DNA of 64,000 nt from Natrialba sp. SSL1 (GCF_001861355.1 NZ_MASN01000040.1:62001-126000), one strand, 5' to 3'. Positions 43,642-53,522 are shown, numbered from the stretch's first letter. A program made the numbers and translations. Notes: a model not told the origin generated them from the sequence alone.

Positions 43642-44529
43642 ATGACCGATAGTACGACCGACGACAACGCGGGGGATGGCGGCGTCGACGTCGGCGGGCA
43701 CGGGACGGATCTCTTTGGCGAGATGACCGACGACGTGTTCGGCGGGCCGGCAGTCGACGAGGACGAGACCAGGCGACACGCCAGCGAGACCGACGACGAT
43801 GGAACAGCGACGGCCGAGGAGACCGACGGCGCCGACGAAACCAGCACTGACACCACCGGGACTAGCGACGGCGTCGCCGACCAGACCGCAGCCTCCGTCT
43901 TCGGTCAGCTCAAAGGCGACGACGAAGCCGCCGTCGACGACGTCCTCGACGAGGACAGCCCGGACGATATCATCGCAAGCGCCGACGAGGAACCTGACGA
44001 GCACCCCGGCGACGACCTCGAGGGCCTGCTGGCAGACGAAGGGGAACTCGAGGAACTGTTGCTCACGGGCCGGACGAAAGAACAGGAGTTCCTCTGGGTT
44101 GACACTGGTGAGTCGGTGGAGGCAGACGAGACAGTGACGGAGTCGGAAGGAGAGTCTGAGTCCGGAGCCGGAACGGGAGCCGACTCTGAGACAGGAACTC
44201 CTGGCGCCGGACCAGATCCTGACGCGTCCGCCACGGACGAATCGGTCGATGCACACGCCGACGCTGCTGACACACCTGCTGACTCCCCGCGGGTCGTTGA
44301 CGACGGTCCGATTACGGACCGCGCTGTCGACGAGACGAACGATGAGCGCACTGTCGACGACTCTGCAGCCATCGAGGGTGAGACGGGCACAGACACAGAG
44401 AGGGATAGAGATAGCGAGCCCGAGCCAGACGCAGAGGTAGACACAGAGACAGACACAGAAACAGACACAAACACAAACACCGATGGCGTCCTCACCCGCC
44501 TCCGCACCACCGTCGGCAACCTCTTCTGA
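43642..44529 (+). CDS. Highly acidic haloarchaeal protein of unknown function
   Basis: The 295-aa protein is largely low-complexity D/E/T. Recognisable islands are DLFGEMTDDVFGGPAVDEDE near residue 23, ASVFGQLKGDDEAAVDDVL around 84, and a moderately hydrophobic stretch LEELLLTGRTKEQEFLWVDT at 132-151. The end is TETDTNTNTDG then VLTRLRTTVGNLF. A repeated VFG motif suggests short linear peptide interactions. No enzymatic domain is seen. The strong TATA box shows it is expressed. Confidence 0.68.
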   Translation: MTDSTTDDNAGDGGVDVGGHGTDLFGEMTDDVFGGPAVDEDETRRHASETDDDGTATAEETDGADETSTDTTGTSDGVADQTAASVFGQLKGDDEAAVDDVLDEDSPDDIIASADEEPDEHPGDDLEGLLADEGELEELLLTGRTKEQEFLWVDTGESVEADETVTESEGESESGAGTGADSETGTPGAGPDPDASATDESVDAHADAADTPADSPRVVDDGPITDRAVDETNDERTVDDSAAIEGETGTDTERDRDSEPEPDAEVDTETDTETDTNTNTDGVLTRLRTTVGNLF

Positions 44530-44834
44530 CCGCTCTCGAACGCAATCACGGACACGCCTCGCTACTGTCGGTACTCGAGTACCCCGTCATCGACTCATAC
44601 TAGCACCTCTGTTGCTATCCCGTCGGGCTGAGACCACTCGCTGTGCCGTGTTACAGTGAGTGTTCGAGGCCACGCCAGCGTAGATTCGCCGTACGGAACA
44701 GCCCGTGATTGCAAGCGGGGGGCGGATTGGCGCTGGAGAAGAACGGTACCTACGGATGAGTGGCAACGACTATCAGTTGACATCTAGGGCGATGACCGAA
44801 TACACCTTTAGGCGCTCGCGTGTCGCGTGCTACC
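44530..44834. other. Intergenic region with no recognised element
   Basis: One copy of the ACTCGAGT palindrome lies at 44573. No gene, hairpin or clear promoter beyond the start of the next gene was recognised. Confidence 0.4.
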
Positions 44835-45125
44835 ATGGGGAAAGAGTATCGAACGACGCCCAACCCGCCGGAAGAGCCCACAGAACGGAGCGTTACTGAT
44901 GCGGACGAGTCGATGACGGCGGTGCGACGGGGTGCCTGGGTTGCGACCTCGTCGCTGTTCGGTCTGGCGTTCCTCGTCGTCGCGCTGATGCAGGTAACGC
45001 GCCTGTTTGCGACCTCCTCGCCCTACGGCGGATTCGGTGTCGTCGACGGCTTCGTCATCGGCGTCGTCGTGCTCGCGTTTATCGCGGGGCTGGCCGTTGG
45101 TCGTCGCGAGCTCGCGGCGGGATAG
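44835..45125 (+). CDS. Small two-helix membrane protein
   Basis: The 96-aa protein has a charged N-terminus with Pro/Glu residues (TTPNPPEEPTERS) and two membrane helices (SSLFGLAFLVVALMQVTRLF and GFVIGVVVLAFIAGLAVG). The end RRELAAG is cytosolic by the positive-inside rule. The upstream GTG at 44820 is an alternative start. No family assignment. Confidence 0.68.
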   Translation: MGKEYRTTPNPPEEPTERSVTDADESMTAVRRGAWVATSSLFGLAFLVVALMQVTRLFATSSPYGGFGVVDGFVIGVVVLAFIAGLAVGRRELAAG

Positions 45126-45146
45126 CTGAGCATCGACGGGGCCAAC

Positions 45147-45173
45147 GGTGTCGGCGGTGTCGGCGGTGTCGAC
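45147..45173 (+). repeat. Three copies of a 9-bp repeat
   Basis: GGTGTCGGC occurs twice and GGTGTCGAC once, in direct tandem just after the membrane gene. It may form weak structure but no role is known. Confidence 0.65.
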
Positions 45174-45339
45174 ACTCGAGACCGGAGACCGAATCCAGCA
45201 GACCGAGCCTACGACTCTTGTTCTTTTCAACGACGGTGAGTCGGCTGTGAGGCAGTGGCGAGCGAGTACGCAGAGCGCAACAGCACCCTCACGAGGACAA
45301 ACGCAGCTTTGACACGGGGTGGGTCTCCATTGGTAGCTA

Positions 45340-46332
45340 ATGAGTACAGACGTGGATTTACGGGAGTTCGTCCCCGACAGTTGCGCGGATCTGCTCGAGC
45401 GCACTGACGGGGAGCTGAAGTCTGCACTCCCCGAACTCGCGCGGGACAGGGGACGAATGGGGGAGGTAGACCAGGCCGTCAACGCGCTCCCGTCACATCA
45501 CGAACTCCACCGCGGCGATGCGCGGGACCTCTCGATGGTGCCCGACGAGAGCATCGAACTCGTCGTCACCTCGCCGCCGTACTTCGATATCAAAGATTAC
45601 GAGAACGGCACCGGCGGCGAGGACCAGCTGGGGGATATCGATGGCTACGAGGCGTTCAACGACGAAATCGACCGCGTCTGGGAGCAGTGCTACGAGAAGC
45701 TCGTCCCCGGCGGCCGCATGTGCATCGTCGTCGGCGACGTGCTCCGCTCGCGCAGCGACCACGGCCGCCACCGCGTCCTCCCGCTGCACGCCACCATTCA
45801 GGAGCGCTGTACCGACATCGGCTTCGACAATCTCGCGCCGATCATCTGGTACAAGATCGGCAACTCGAGTCTCGAAGCCGGCGGCAACGCGCGCTTTCTC
45901 GGCAAACCGTACGAACCCGGTGCCGTCATCAAAAACGATATCGAGTACATTCTGCTCTTTCGCAAACCCGGCGACTACCGCTCCCCAACTGTCGCAGAGC
46001 GCGTCCTGAGCCTGATCGAGGCCGACCGCCACCAGACGATGTTCCGCCAGCTCTGGACCGACATCACCGGCGAAGCACAGACCGACCACCCTGCACCCTA
46101 TCCCGCATCGCTCGCTGAACGGCTCATCCGCATGTTCTCGTTCGTCCGCGACACCGTCCTCGACCCGTTCGCCGGTTCCGGCTCGACGGCCGTCGGCGCG
46201 ACCCGCTGTGGCCGGGACTCGATTTCGGTCGAACTCGAGGAGGAGTACTTCGAGATCGCGAAACAACGGGTCGAACGCGAGCGGGGGACGCTGACGAATT
46301 ATCGGAACGTGTCGGTGGAGACCTTTCGGTAG
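45340..46332 (+). CDS. Orphan beta-class DNA methyltransferase (amino-methylating)
   Basis: The 330-aa enzyme has the catalytic motif TSPPY (77-81) first and the SAM-binding motif DPFAGSG (from 275) last, the beta-class order. The SPPY rather than DPPY form is typical for N4-cytosine methylation. It lacks a neighbouring restriction endonuclease. Haloarchaea commonly carry an orphan N4-cytosine methylase for CTAG, a word that is scarce in such genomes; this gene may be that enzyme, but the target is not provable here. Confidence 0.87.
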   Translation: MSTDVDLREFVPDSCADLLERTDGELKSALPELARDRGRMGEVDQAVNALPSHHELHRGDARDLSMVPDESIELVVTSPPYFDIKDYENGTGGEDQLGDIDGYEAFNDEIDRVWEQCYEKLVPGGRMCIVVGDVLRSRSDHGRHRVLPLHATIQERCTDIGFDNLAPIIWYKIGNSSLEAGGNARFLGKPYEPGAVIKNDIEYILLFRKPGDYRSPTVAERVLSLIEADRHQTMFRQLWTDITGEAQTDHPAPYPASLAERLIRMFSFVRDTVLDPFAGSGSTAVGATRCGRDSISVELEEEYFEIAKQRVERERGTLTNYRNVSVETFR

Positions 46333-46425
46333 CCAGAGTTGCGTTCCGACTCACGGACGTGGGTCGAGCTGAATCGAACGGTACGACAGAACACAAAAAC
46401 CGCAAAACGGAGCGCGTGTCCGCGC

Positions 46426-47298
46426 TCAGGCGATGAACTCTTCGATGTGGTCTGCGACTTCTTCTGGCGTGTCGCCGACGGGGACGCCCGCGTCGTTCAG
46501 CGCGTTAATCTTGCTCTCTGCGGTGCCAGTCCCGGAGCCGGAGACGATTGCACCGGCGTGGCCCATGCGCTTTCCTGGCGGTGCCGTGCGGCCGGCGATG
46601 AAGCCAGCGACCGGCGTATCGACGTGCTCGTCGATGAACGCTGCTGCCTCTTCTTCGTCCTCGCCGCCGATCTCACCGCACATGACGATCGCTTCCGTCT
46701 CGTCGTCGTTCTCGAAGAGCTCGAGTGCGTCGACGAAGTCGGTGCCGATGATCGGGTCGCCGCCGATGCCGATGGCGGTGGTCTGCCCGATGCCGCGGTT
46801 GGTCAGGTTGTCGACGACCTGGTAGGTCAGCGTCCCGGAGCGCGAGACGAGACCGACCTTCCCCTCGGAGAAGATGTTGCCGGGGAGAATACCGAGTTTT
46901 GCCTCGCCGGGCGTGATGAGGCCGGGACAGTTCGGACCGACGAGTCGGGTGTCGGTTTCCGAGAGGCGCTTGTTGACCTTCGCCATATCCTGGGTCGGGA
47001 TACCCTCCGTGATTGCGACGGCGAGGTCGAGGTCGGAGTCGAGCGCTTCGAAGATGGCGTCGCCCGCGAACGCCGGCGGGACGAAGATGACCGAGGTGTC
47101 TGCGTTCTCTTCCTCGACGGCCTCGTGGACCGTGTCGTAGACCGGCACGCCGGCGGCCTCCTGGCCGCCCTTGCCGGGGACCGCACCGGCGACGACGTTG
47201 GTGCCGTACTCCATCATCTGTTCGGCGTGGAACTTGCCTTCCCCGCCCGTAATTCCCTGTACCACGACGCGCGTGTCGTCGTCGACTAGCACACTCAT
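46426..47298 (-). CDS. sucD: Succinyl-CoA synthetase alpha subunit
   Basis: The 290-aa subunit binds CoA and carries the phosphohistidine, His247 in [15 protein letters not shown]. The N-terminal CoA domain shows [16 protein letters not shown] and [15 protein letters not shown]. With SucC it makes ATP (or GTP) from succinyl-CoA in the citric acid cycle. The start overlaps the last base of the sucC stop codon, so the genes are coupled. Confidence 0.97.
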   Translation of the reverse strand: MSVLVDDDTRVVVQGITGGEGKFHAEQMMEYGTNVVAGAVPGKGGQEAAGVPVYDTVHEAVEEENADTSVIFVPPAFAGDAIFEALDSDLDLAVAITEGIPTQDMAKVNKRLSETDTRLVGPNCPGLITPGEAKLGILPGNIFSEGKVGLVSRSGTLTYQVVDNLTNRGIGQTTAIGIGGDPIIGTDFVDALELFENDDETEAIVMCGEIGGEDEEEAAAFIDEHVDTPVAGFIAGRTAPPGKRMGHAGAIVSGSGTGTAESKINALNDAGVPVGDTPEEVADHIEEFIA

Positions 47299-48455
47299 TA
47301 TTCGTTCACCTCCTCGGCGTACGCGACGGTACGCTCGACCGCGTCCTCGAGTGTCTGTTCGACAGTCACGAGGTCTTCGTTCAGAATCTCCATGCCTTCC
47401 TCCCAGTTGGTGCCGGCGAGACGGACGACGACCGGCTTCGGGATTTCGTCGAACTGCTCGAGTGCCTCGTTGATCCCCTTGGCGACCTCGTCGCCGCGGG
47501 TGATGCCGCCGAAGATGTTGAAGACGACGCTGTCGACGTTGTCGTCGGAGAAGACCATATCAAGCGCGTTGGCGATGCGTGCTGCCTTCGCGCCACCGCC
47601 GACGTCCAAGAAGTTCGCTGGCTCGCCGCCGTAGTAGTCGACGAGGTCGAGCGTGGTCATGACGAGACCGGCACCGTTGCCGATGATACCGACGTTGCCC
47701 TCGAGACGGACGTAGTCGAAGCCGTACTCGTCTGCCTTCTGCTCGAGTTCGTCGCCGCCGCTTGCAGCTTCTTCTTCCATCTCGGCCAGCTCGGGCTGGC
47801 GGAAGAGGGCGTCTTCGTCGATGTTCATCACGGCGTCGGCTGCGATGACCTCGTCGTCAGCCGTGACCATCAGCGGGTTGATTTCGGCGTCGGAACCGTC
47901 GCGGCTCTCCCAAAGATCGTAGAGGGTGGTGAGAACGCTCGCGACGTCGTTGGCGACGCTCTTGTCGACACCGGCGTCGTAGACGGCCTTGCGGGCCTGG
48001 AACGGATGCATGCCGAACGCGGGGTCGATGTGCTCGCGGGCGATCGCGTCGGGGTCCTCCTCGGCGACCTCCTCGATGTTGACTCCACCCTTGGTGGAGA
48101 CCATAGCGACGGGCTTGCCCTCGCCGCGGTCCATCGTGATGCCGACGTAGAGTTCGTCGGTGAAGTCGACCGCTTCCTCGACGAGAACCTGTCCGACGTG
48201 GTAGCCCTTGAGGTCCATGCCGATGATGGACTCGGCGGCCTCACGGGCCTCCTCGTCGTTCTCGACGAGTTCAATCCCGCCGGCCTTGCCGCGGCCGCCG
48301 ACCTGTACCTGCGCCTTGACTGCGACTGGATACCCGATCTCTTCGGCCGCGGTCAGTACACCGTCGACGTCAGAGGCGAGTTGGGACGACGGCGTGGGGA
48401 CGCCGGCGTCGGCGAAGACCTGCTTCGCCTGGTACTCGTGCAGTTTCATAGCCAT
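47298..48455 (-). CDS. sucC: Succinyl-CoA synthetase beta subunit
   Basis: The 385-aa subunit has an ATP-grasp fold. Visible motifs are [20 protein letters not shown] at the N-terminus, [19 protein letters not shown] for nucleotide and metal binding, and [17 protein letters not shown] near the C-terminus. The start may be 48455 or the second ATG at 48449. A TATA-like GATTTAAG lies about 25 bases upstream. It precedes sucD in one operon. Confidence 0.97.
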   Translation of the reverse strand: MAMKLHEYQAKQVFADAGVPTPSSQLASDVDGVLTAAEEIGYPVAVKAQVQVGGRGKAGGIELVENDEEAREAAESIIGMDLKGYHVGQVLVEEAVDFTDELYVGITMDRGEGKPVAMVSTKGGVNIEEVAEEDPDAIAREHIDPAFGMHPFQARKAVYDAGVDKSVANDVASVLTTLYDLWESRDGSDAEINPLMVTADDEVIAADAVMNIDEDALFRQPELAEMEEEAASGGDELEQKADEYGFDYVRLEGNVGIIGNGAGLVMTTLDLVDYYGGEPANFLDVGGGAKAARIANALDMVFSDDNVDSVVFNIFGGITRGDEVAKGINEALEQFDEIPKPVVVRLAGTNWEEGMEILNEDLVTVEQTLEDAVERTVAYAEEVNE

Positions 48456-48733
48456 TCGAACGGCCGTTCTGACCTTGCTTAAATCCTGTTAGTTTCCACT
48501 CGCGGCGTGATATCTGCCTGTTACGTGGATGGCGACTGTCTCGGACACACGGCAGCAGCCAGCCCACGCAGACCGCGGACCGAAGGGTTTGACTCCCGAC
48601 GGATCCAAACGTACTCCGTGTTCACTCCAGCTGTCTCGGCAGTGTCGACACCGACGCCCCGGGCGACGACGTCCGACCCGACGACAGCCTTCCCCCACCA
48701 ACCCACACCCGCCACTCCCAGCGAAGGGTACCC

Positions 48734-49624
48734 GTGACCACCTCGACCGATACCGACACTGACACTGACAGCGCCGACACCGTCGACCGCTGGCGCTCGT
48801 CACTCACGCGCGCACTCGAGTTACTCGTCCACAGCAACCTCTTTATCTCGCTGGCGACGATGAGCGTCGTCGTGACGACGGCGCTGCTTGCCGACCTTCC
48901 CATCGAGGCGCTGCCGCTGTTCATCGTCTTCGCCGTGACGATGTTCGTCTACACCGTCAACCGGCTCACGGACCTCGCGGAGGACGAGGAAAACATGCCC
49001 GACCGAGCGGCGCTGACGCGACGGTACGGCCGACTCTGGCTGGCAGTCGGCGCTGGGCTGTACCTGCTCGCAATCGTCGCCGCCGTCGCCGCCGGCGTTC
49101 CGGGGGCCGGCTACATGCTCGTCCCGCTGCTCGTCGCCGCGGCGTACTCGAGTGGCCTGAAGCAGGTGTTTCTGGTGAAGAACGTGGTAGTCGGCCTCGC
49201 CTGGGGACTGTTGCCCCTCGGAATGGGCTACTACTACCAGCAGCTCTGGACCGTCGACATCCTGTTTTTGGCGGGCTACGTCACCGCGATGATTACTGTC
49301 GCAGCCGTCATCTTCGACCTCAAGGACATCACGGGGGACCGCGAGGAGGGGATTGCGACGGTGCCGAACGTTTTCGGGCCGCGCTGGACTCGCATCGGCG
49401 CGCAGGTGACAAACGTCGTGATCGCAGCGGTCGTCGTCGCACTCGTTCTGAGCGGAGTGCTCTCGAGTCGGTTCCTGATAGTGCTCGCGATGAACGCCTA
49501 CGTCGGGGCGTACATTCCGTTCGCTGATCCGGATTACGGACCGCTGTACTACGGGTTCATCGTCGACGGCGAGCACATTTTTCTCGCCGCCGTCGTCACC
49601 GTCTTCGAGCTGCTCATCTGGTGA
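48734..49624 (+). CDS. UbiA-family prenyltransferase
   Basis: The 296-aa protein starts with a T/D repeat (TSTDTDTDTDSADT) and then has eight or nine membrane helices. The first Asp-rich motif reads NRLTDLAEDEEN and the second DLKDITGDREEG, matching the two prenyl-diphosphate/Mg2+ sites of UbiA enzymes. Haloarchaeal members act in archaeal lipid, menaquinone or carotenoid (lycopene elongase) synthesis. No carotenoid or menaquinone gene is next to it, so the acceptor is open. The GTG start at 48734 is the likely one. Confidence 0.87.
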   Translation: MTTSTDTDTDTDSADTVDRWRSSLTRALELLVHSNLFISLATMSVVVTTALLADLPIEALPLFIVFAVTMFVYTVNRLTDLAEDEENMPDRAALTRRYGRLWLAVGAGLYLLAIVAAVAAGVPGAGYMLVPLLVAAAYSSGLKQVFLVKNVVVGLAWGLLPLGMGYYYQQLWTVDILFLAGYVTAMITVAAVIFDLKDITGDREEGIATVPNVFGPRWTRIGAQVTNVVIAAVVVALVLSGVLSSRFLIVLAMNAYVGAYIPFADPDYGPLYYGFIVDGEHIFLAAVVTVFELLIW

Positions 49625-49732
49625 CCCTGTGTTCGTCGGAGTCCTCCAAGAGCCGTGTACTCGAGTGCGCATCTGACCGTGTACGCTTATCTGACCGTGC
49701 ACTCGAGTGGAAGCCTGAGAGAAAACAGCGGC

Positions 49733-49960
49733 TCAGTCCCGGTCCGTCGCTGCCCAGTCGCAGTCCTGGCACTTCTGTCCCGTCACGAACTCCGTCACCG
49801 ACGGCATGTAGCCGACCTCGAGGACGTTCCCGCCGCACTCTGGACAGTCCGTCTCGGCCTCGGAAATTTGCTCGGCCTCCATAACGGAGTCGTCTTCGAT
49901 CAGTTCTGCAAGCGTCTGTGCGGTCACCATTCGACCCTGAACGACGCGATTTTCGCTCAC
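49733..49960 (-). CDS. Small zinc-ribbon protein (DUF5795-like)
   Basis: The 75-aa product starts at a GTG (SENRVVQGRMVTAQTLAELI) and contains CPECGGNVLEVGYMPSV and then QKCQDCDWAATDRD, a two-knuckle zinc site. It resembles a conserved haloarchaeal family of about this length. The long upstream open frame to 50665 is not coding by content. Function unknown. Confidence 0.75.
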   Translation of the reverse strand: MSENRVVQGRMVTAQTLAELIEDDSVMEAEQISEAETDCPECGGNVLEVGYMPSVTEFVTGQKCQDCDWAATDRD

Positions 49961-50153
49961 GACTACCCATGTGAGCGCGACACTCCTAAGCGTTTTCAGC
50001 GCAGTTACACTGTGTGATAGATTCGTCGCTCTGCGTATGGTTGGGTACAATTCTGATGAGGTGTGAGGAGATGGTGTGGACGTGCCGCCAAAATATGCGT
50101 TTCGGTGGTAAGAGACGACTACTGACCGCTGCCTGTCACTGCGTGCACAACGG

Positions 50154-50159
50154 TATAAG
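50154..50159 (+). promoter_or_regulatory. TATA box of the gene at 50183
   Basis: TATAAG lies 24-29 bases before the ATG and supports that this small gene is real and leaderless. Confidence 0.55.
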
Positions 50160-50182
50160 TCCCATCGACCGTCTGTGACCGC

Positions 50183-50551
50183 ATGGAGACACACTGGGCG
50201 ACCGTGGACGGCGTTCGTCTGGAACTGCCGTGTGATTGTACGGTTACAGAGCTCCGCGAGGAACTGCACAAGCCAACCGATGCGGTCCTCGTCGCAGTGA
50301 CCGGTGATCTGGTATCCGTCGTCCACGATGACGACCAGCCGCTTTCGGACTTGATCGCTGGCTGTGCGGATACGTACTACTTCTGGCGAGCCGCAGAGCC
50401 AACGCGAAACGAGATTCTCGCTGCACCGGAACTCGAGCGTGCGGTCGAAACAGCCACAGACGGACCAGGGGTCGAAGCAGCGACCGGGAACAAGACCACG
50501 ACCGACAGCGAGAGCGAGACCACGTTCCAGCGTCCCGGAATCGACAACTGA
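50183..50551 (+). CDS. Haloarchaeal protein of unknown function
   Basis: The 122-aa protein has a structured first 80 residues (THWATVDGVRLELPCDCTVT, then ELREELHKPTDAVLVAV and GDLVSVVHDDDQPLSDLI) and a Ser/Thr-rich tail. The alternation of short strands with one helix is compatible with a ubiquitin-like or beta-grasp fold, but this is only an impression. It has its own promoter at 50154. No catalytic motif is visible. Confidence 0.62.
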   Translation: METHWATVDGVRLELPCDCTVTELREELHKPTDAVLVAVTGDLVSVVHDDDQPLSDLIAGCADTYYFWRAAEPTRNEILAAPELERAVETATDGPGVEAATGNKTTTDSESETTFQRPGIDN

Positions 50552-51069
50552 ACCCGATGGGTCGGCTAGTCGACTCGCTGTCACAGGAGATATAGGAACG
50601 GTCTCGATTCTGAAGTCCAATTGGACAGTGTCCACGGGAGACACGTCAGCTGTGGCGACCAGCAATCGTCCGGAACGCCGCAGGGTGTAACCATAATTTG
50701 GTCACGCGATAGACACCTGTAGAGACCAGTACACAAATTCCAGAAAGTCGACAGCTCCAGTGATACCAGAGGACGCAATTCGGGCACGCAAAATGTGGTT
50801 ACGATCACAGTCACGGGTTCCGAACGGATGTGACGGTGCAGATACCCTCACTGCCGGAGAGAGCCACTCTCGATCCAGTAGAAGAGACCATTACTCGGTG
50901 CTAAATACGTGTTTCTCGTTCGAAATTCAGACAAGTCGAGATTAGTAGAGGAACGATCGCTCCGGTTTATTGTCCAACGAGGACACGTCGCTATCCGACA
51001 CAGAGCGTGTCGATAGTGCGATACCAGCGCTATCCAGGCGAACGCACACTACGGTGACAGGTACATACA
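50552..51069. other. Intergenic region upstream of the quinoprotein locus
   Basis: About 520 bases without a supported gene. Open frames on both strands (for example 50760-50945) lack motifs and have non-haloarchaeal codon use. The GC content is lower than in the flanking genes, so this may be a regulatory region or an insertion scar. Confidence 0.45.
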
Positions 51070-53346
51070 ATGACAGCACATCAGTCAGACCGATCACACA
51101 CGGTATCCAGGCGGCTCCTGATGCAGGCGACTGCACTCGCGTCTGTTTCAGGGTTTGCGACGACGGCACTCGCACAGGACGGTGAAAACAACCAGATAGA
51201 ACTGCTGGGCCGAACCAGTGGCTGGATCGGAAGCTCTCCCGATGATATCGCAGACGAGCGCAATCCGACGCTCGAACTCGTCGAGGGCGAGGAGTACACC
51301 CTCATCTGGGAGAACGAAGACGGCGCCGGACACAACTTCGTCATCGAAGACGAAGAAGGTGAAGAGAACTTCGTCGAAACGGACGTCATCTCGGGGACGG
51401 GCGAGACCCAGGAAGTCGAGTTCACCGCCGAGGAAGGGATGGCCGAGTACTACTGTGCACCCCATCCCCAGTCCATGCGCGGGGATATCGAACTCGTCGA
51501 CGAGGCTAACGGCGAGGAAGAAGAGGTCGAAGACGAACCGGACGCCATCATCGGCGACGGCCCAACCGTCGGCCTCGAAACCGTCGCCGACGGCCTGAAC
51601 GCACCCATCGACCTCCAGTTTGCAGAGGAGGAGACCGATCGCCGATTCATCGTCGACCAGACCGGTCAGATTCACATCCACGGCGAGGACGGACTCGAGG
51701 ACGAGCCGTTCCTCGACATCGAAGATCGGATGGTCGAACTCGACGGCGACTTCGACGAGCGCGGCCTGCTCGGACTCGCCTTCCACCCGGAGTTCGAGGA
51801 GAACGGACGATTCTATGTCCGGTACAGCGCGCCGGGTGAGGAGCCAGAGTACGGCGCACCCGGTGCGGAAGTGCCGGAAGTCGTCGACCACCTCGATACA
51901 CTCGCACAGTTCGAGACGGCCGACGACGACAACACGGAAGCAGATCCCGATTCCGAGGAAATCCTCCTCGAGATCCCACAGCCGCAGTTCAACCACAACG
52001 CGGGTCCGATCGCGTTCGGGCCTGATGACTGTCTCTACGTTTCGACAGGTGACGGTGGTGGTGCCGGTGACAGCGACGAGGGACACGTCGACGACTGGTA
52101 TCCCGAAATCGAAGGCGGCAACGGACAGGACACCGAGCACAACCTACTCGGCGGCATTCTCCGACTCGATGTCGACGACGACGGTGACGAGGAGCGAAAC
52201 TACGGCATTCCCGACGACAACCCGCTCGTCGACTCCGAGGAGAACCTGCCGGAGTACTGGGCGTGGGGACTGCGTAACCCGTGGGGTATGTCCTTCGAGA
52301 ACGGCGAACTGCTCGCCGCAGACGTCGGGCAGGCGCTGTTCGAGATCATCAACCACGTCGAGGAGGGCGGCAACTACGGCTGGAACGTCTGGGAAGGGAC
52401 CCACTGTTTCGACCCAGACACGCCCGAAGAGCCGCCGGAGGATTGTCCAGACAGTGTCTCGGACGATCTCCCCGAGCCACGCGCCGGCGAACCGCTACTC
52501 GGCCCCGTAATCGAGTACCCACAGGAAGTCGATATGGGTCGGTACGGCGACGAGGCCAACGGGGACGAGGAGAACGGCGACGAAGAAGACGCCGAACGCG
52601 GGGCCGAAACCGACAACGGCGAGCGCGACCGCATCGGCACCGCGATCATCGGCGGCACGATGTACGAGGCCGGCGAGATCGGGGAGCTCGAGAACGCCTA
52701 CGTCTTCGGTGACTGGAGCTGGGACGGCGAAGGTCCCGGCCGACTCTTCATCGCCCACCCGCCAGAAGGGTGGCCAAACGGTGAAGAGGATCCCGAGGAC
52801 GACGAGGACGAGGACGATGCAGCCCTCGACGACGAGAACGACAACGGCGTCGAGGACGATGACGACGAGGTCGAGAACGGAGCGGACGACGATGCAGAGG
52901 ACGAAAACGGCGAGGACTTCGAGCCGGTCGATCCCGAAGGTGAAAACGGAGCGGACGACGAGAACGGGACCGACGAAGACGGACTCGAACAGTACCATCC
53001 GCCGGACGAGGTCGACCTCTGGGACATCGAAGAGCTCACCGTCGAAGGCGACGGCGAAGTCGCTGGCGATGGCATGATGGAGCAGCTCGTCTACGCCTTC
53101 GGCCGCGACGCCGACGGCGAGGTCTACGTCCTGACGTCCGACACGCCGACGATCGAGGGCGAAGGCTTCGTCAGCCGTATTGTGCCGGCTGACGATGAGG
53201 ATGTCGACGAAGAGGAAGACGGAGTCGTGGACGAGGACGAAGACGACCTCGACGAAGAGGACGATGCAATGGACGACGATGAAGATGACGTCGAGGTCGA
53301 CGACGATATCGAAGACGACGAAAACGACGAAAACGAGGACAACTGA
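51070..53346 (+). CDS. Cupredoxin-fused PQQ-dependent sugar dehydrogenase (Tat-exported)
   Basis: The 758-aa protein has a Tat signal (VSRRLLMQATALASV), then a type 1 copper domain with His88, Cys129, His132 and Met136 (GHNF...YYCAPHPQSM). From about residue 170 follows a six-bladed glucose/sorbosone dehydrogenase domain: GLLGLAFHPEFEENGRFYV, GLRNPWGMSFENGELLAADV and GGNYGWNVWEGTHCF. Acidic inserts lie at about 575-640 and in the tail (700-758). The copper domain could take electrons from PQQ within the same chain. It converges with the PQQ dehydrogenase at 53580. Confidence 0.9.
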   Translation: MTAHQSDRSHTVSRRLLMQATALASVSGFATTALAQDGENNQIELLGRTSGWIGSSPDDIADERNPTLELVEGEEYTLIWENEDGAGHNFVIEDEEGEENFVETDVISGTGETQEVEFTAEEGMAEYYCAPHPQSMRGDIELVDEANGEEEEVEDEPDAIIGDGPTVGLETVADGLNAPIDLQFAEEETDRRFIVDQTGQIHIHGEDGLEDEPFLDIEDRMVELDGDFDERGLLGLAFHPEFEENGRFYVRYSAPGEEPEYGAPGAEVPEVVDHLDTLAQFETADDDNTEADPDSEEILLEIPQPQFNHNAGPIAFGPDDCLYVSTGDGGGAGDSDEGHVDDWYPEIEGGNGQDTEHNLLGGILRLDVDDDGDEERNYGIPDDNPLVDSEENLPEYWAWGLRNPWGMSFENGELLAADVGQALFEIINHVEEGGNYGWNVWEGTHCFDPDTPEEPPEDCPDSVSDDLPEPRAGEPLLGPVIEYPQEVDMGRYGDEANGDEENGDEEDAERGAETDNGERDRIGTAIIGGTMYEAGEIGELENAYVFGDWSWDGEGPGRLFIAHPPEGWPNGEEDPEDDEDEDDAALDDENDNGVEDDDDEVENGADDDAEDENGEDFEPVDPEGENGADDENGTDEDGLEQYHPPDEVDLWDIEELTVEGDGEVAGDGMMEQLVYAFGRDADGEVYVLTSDTPTIEGEGFVSRIVPADDEDVDEEEDGVVDEDEDDLDEEDDAMDDDEDDVEVDDDIEDDENDENEDN

Positions 53347-53466
53347 CGGATACTGACACGAGGATCCGTCAAACGGCCTCGACTCGGTCGACGCTCTCGT
53401 TCATTTTTCGGCAGTAAGAAGGAGGTGATTCGCTGCTGAGAGTGTCCCGTAACTTGTAACGTGGTG

Positions 53467-53522
53467 TTCGTGGCTCGTAGCTCGTGACTCAGGACTCAGG
53501 ACTCGTGATTCGTGACTCGTGA
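53467..53522 (+). repeat. Eight tandem copies of a 7-bp repeat between convergent genes
   Basis: The unit is CTCGTGA with variants CTCAGGA, TTCGTGA, CTCGTAG and TTCGTGG. The eight copies run without gaps for 56 bases between the stop codons of the two quinoprotein genes. A heptamer is out of phase with codons, so it is non-coding. Confidence 0.85.

Noticed and set aside
48734-49624. UbiA gene as the EboC member of the ebo-like cluster
   Set aside because: It lies more than 10 kb from the cluster with many unrelated genes between, so there is no positional support.
49961-50665. Upstream extension of the zinc-ribbon gene at 49733
   Set aside because: Composition is Cys/Arg/Val-rich without domain content and it overlaps the promoter-backed gene at 50183 on the other strand.
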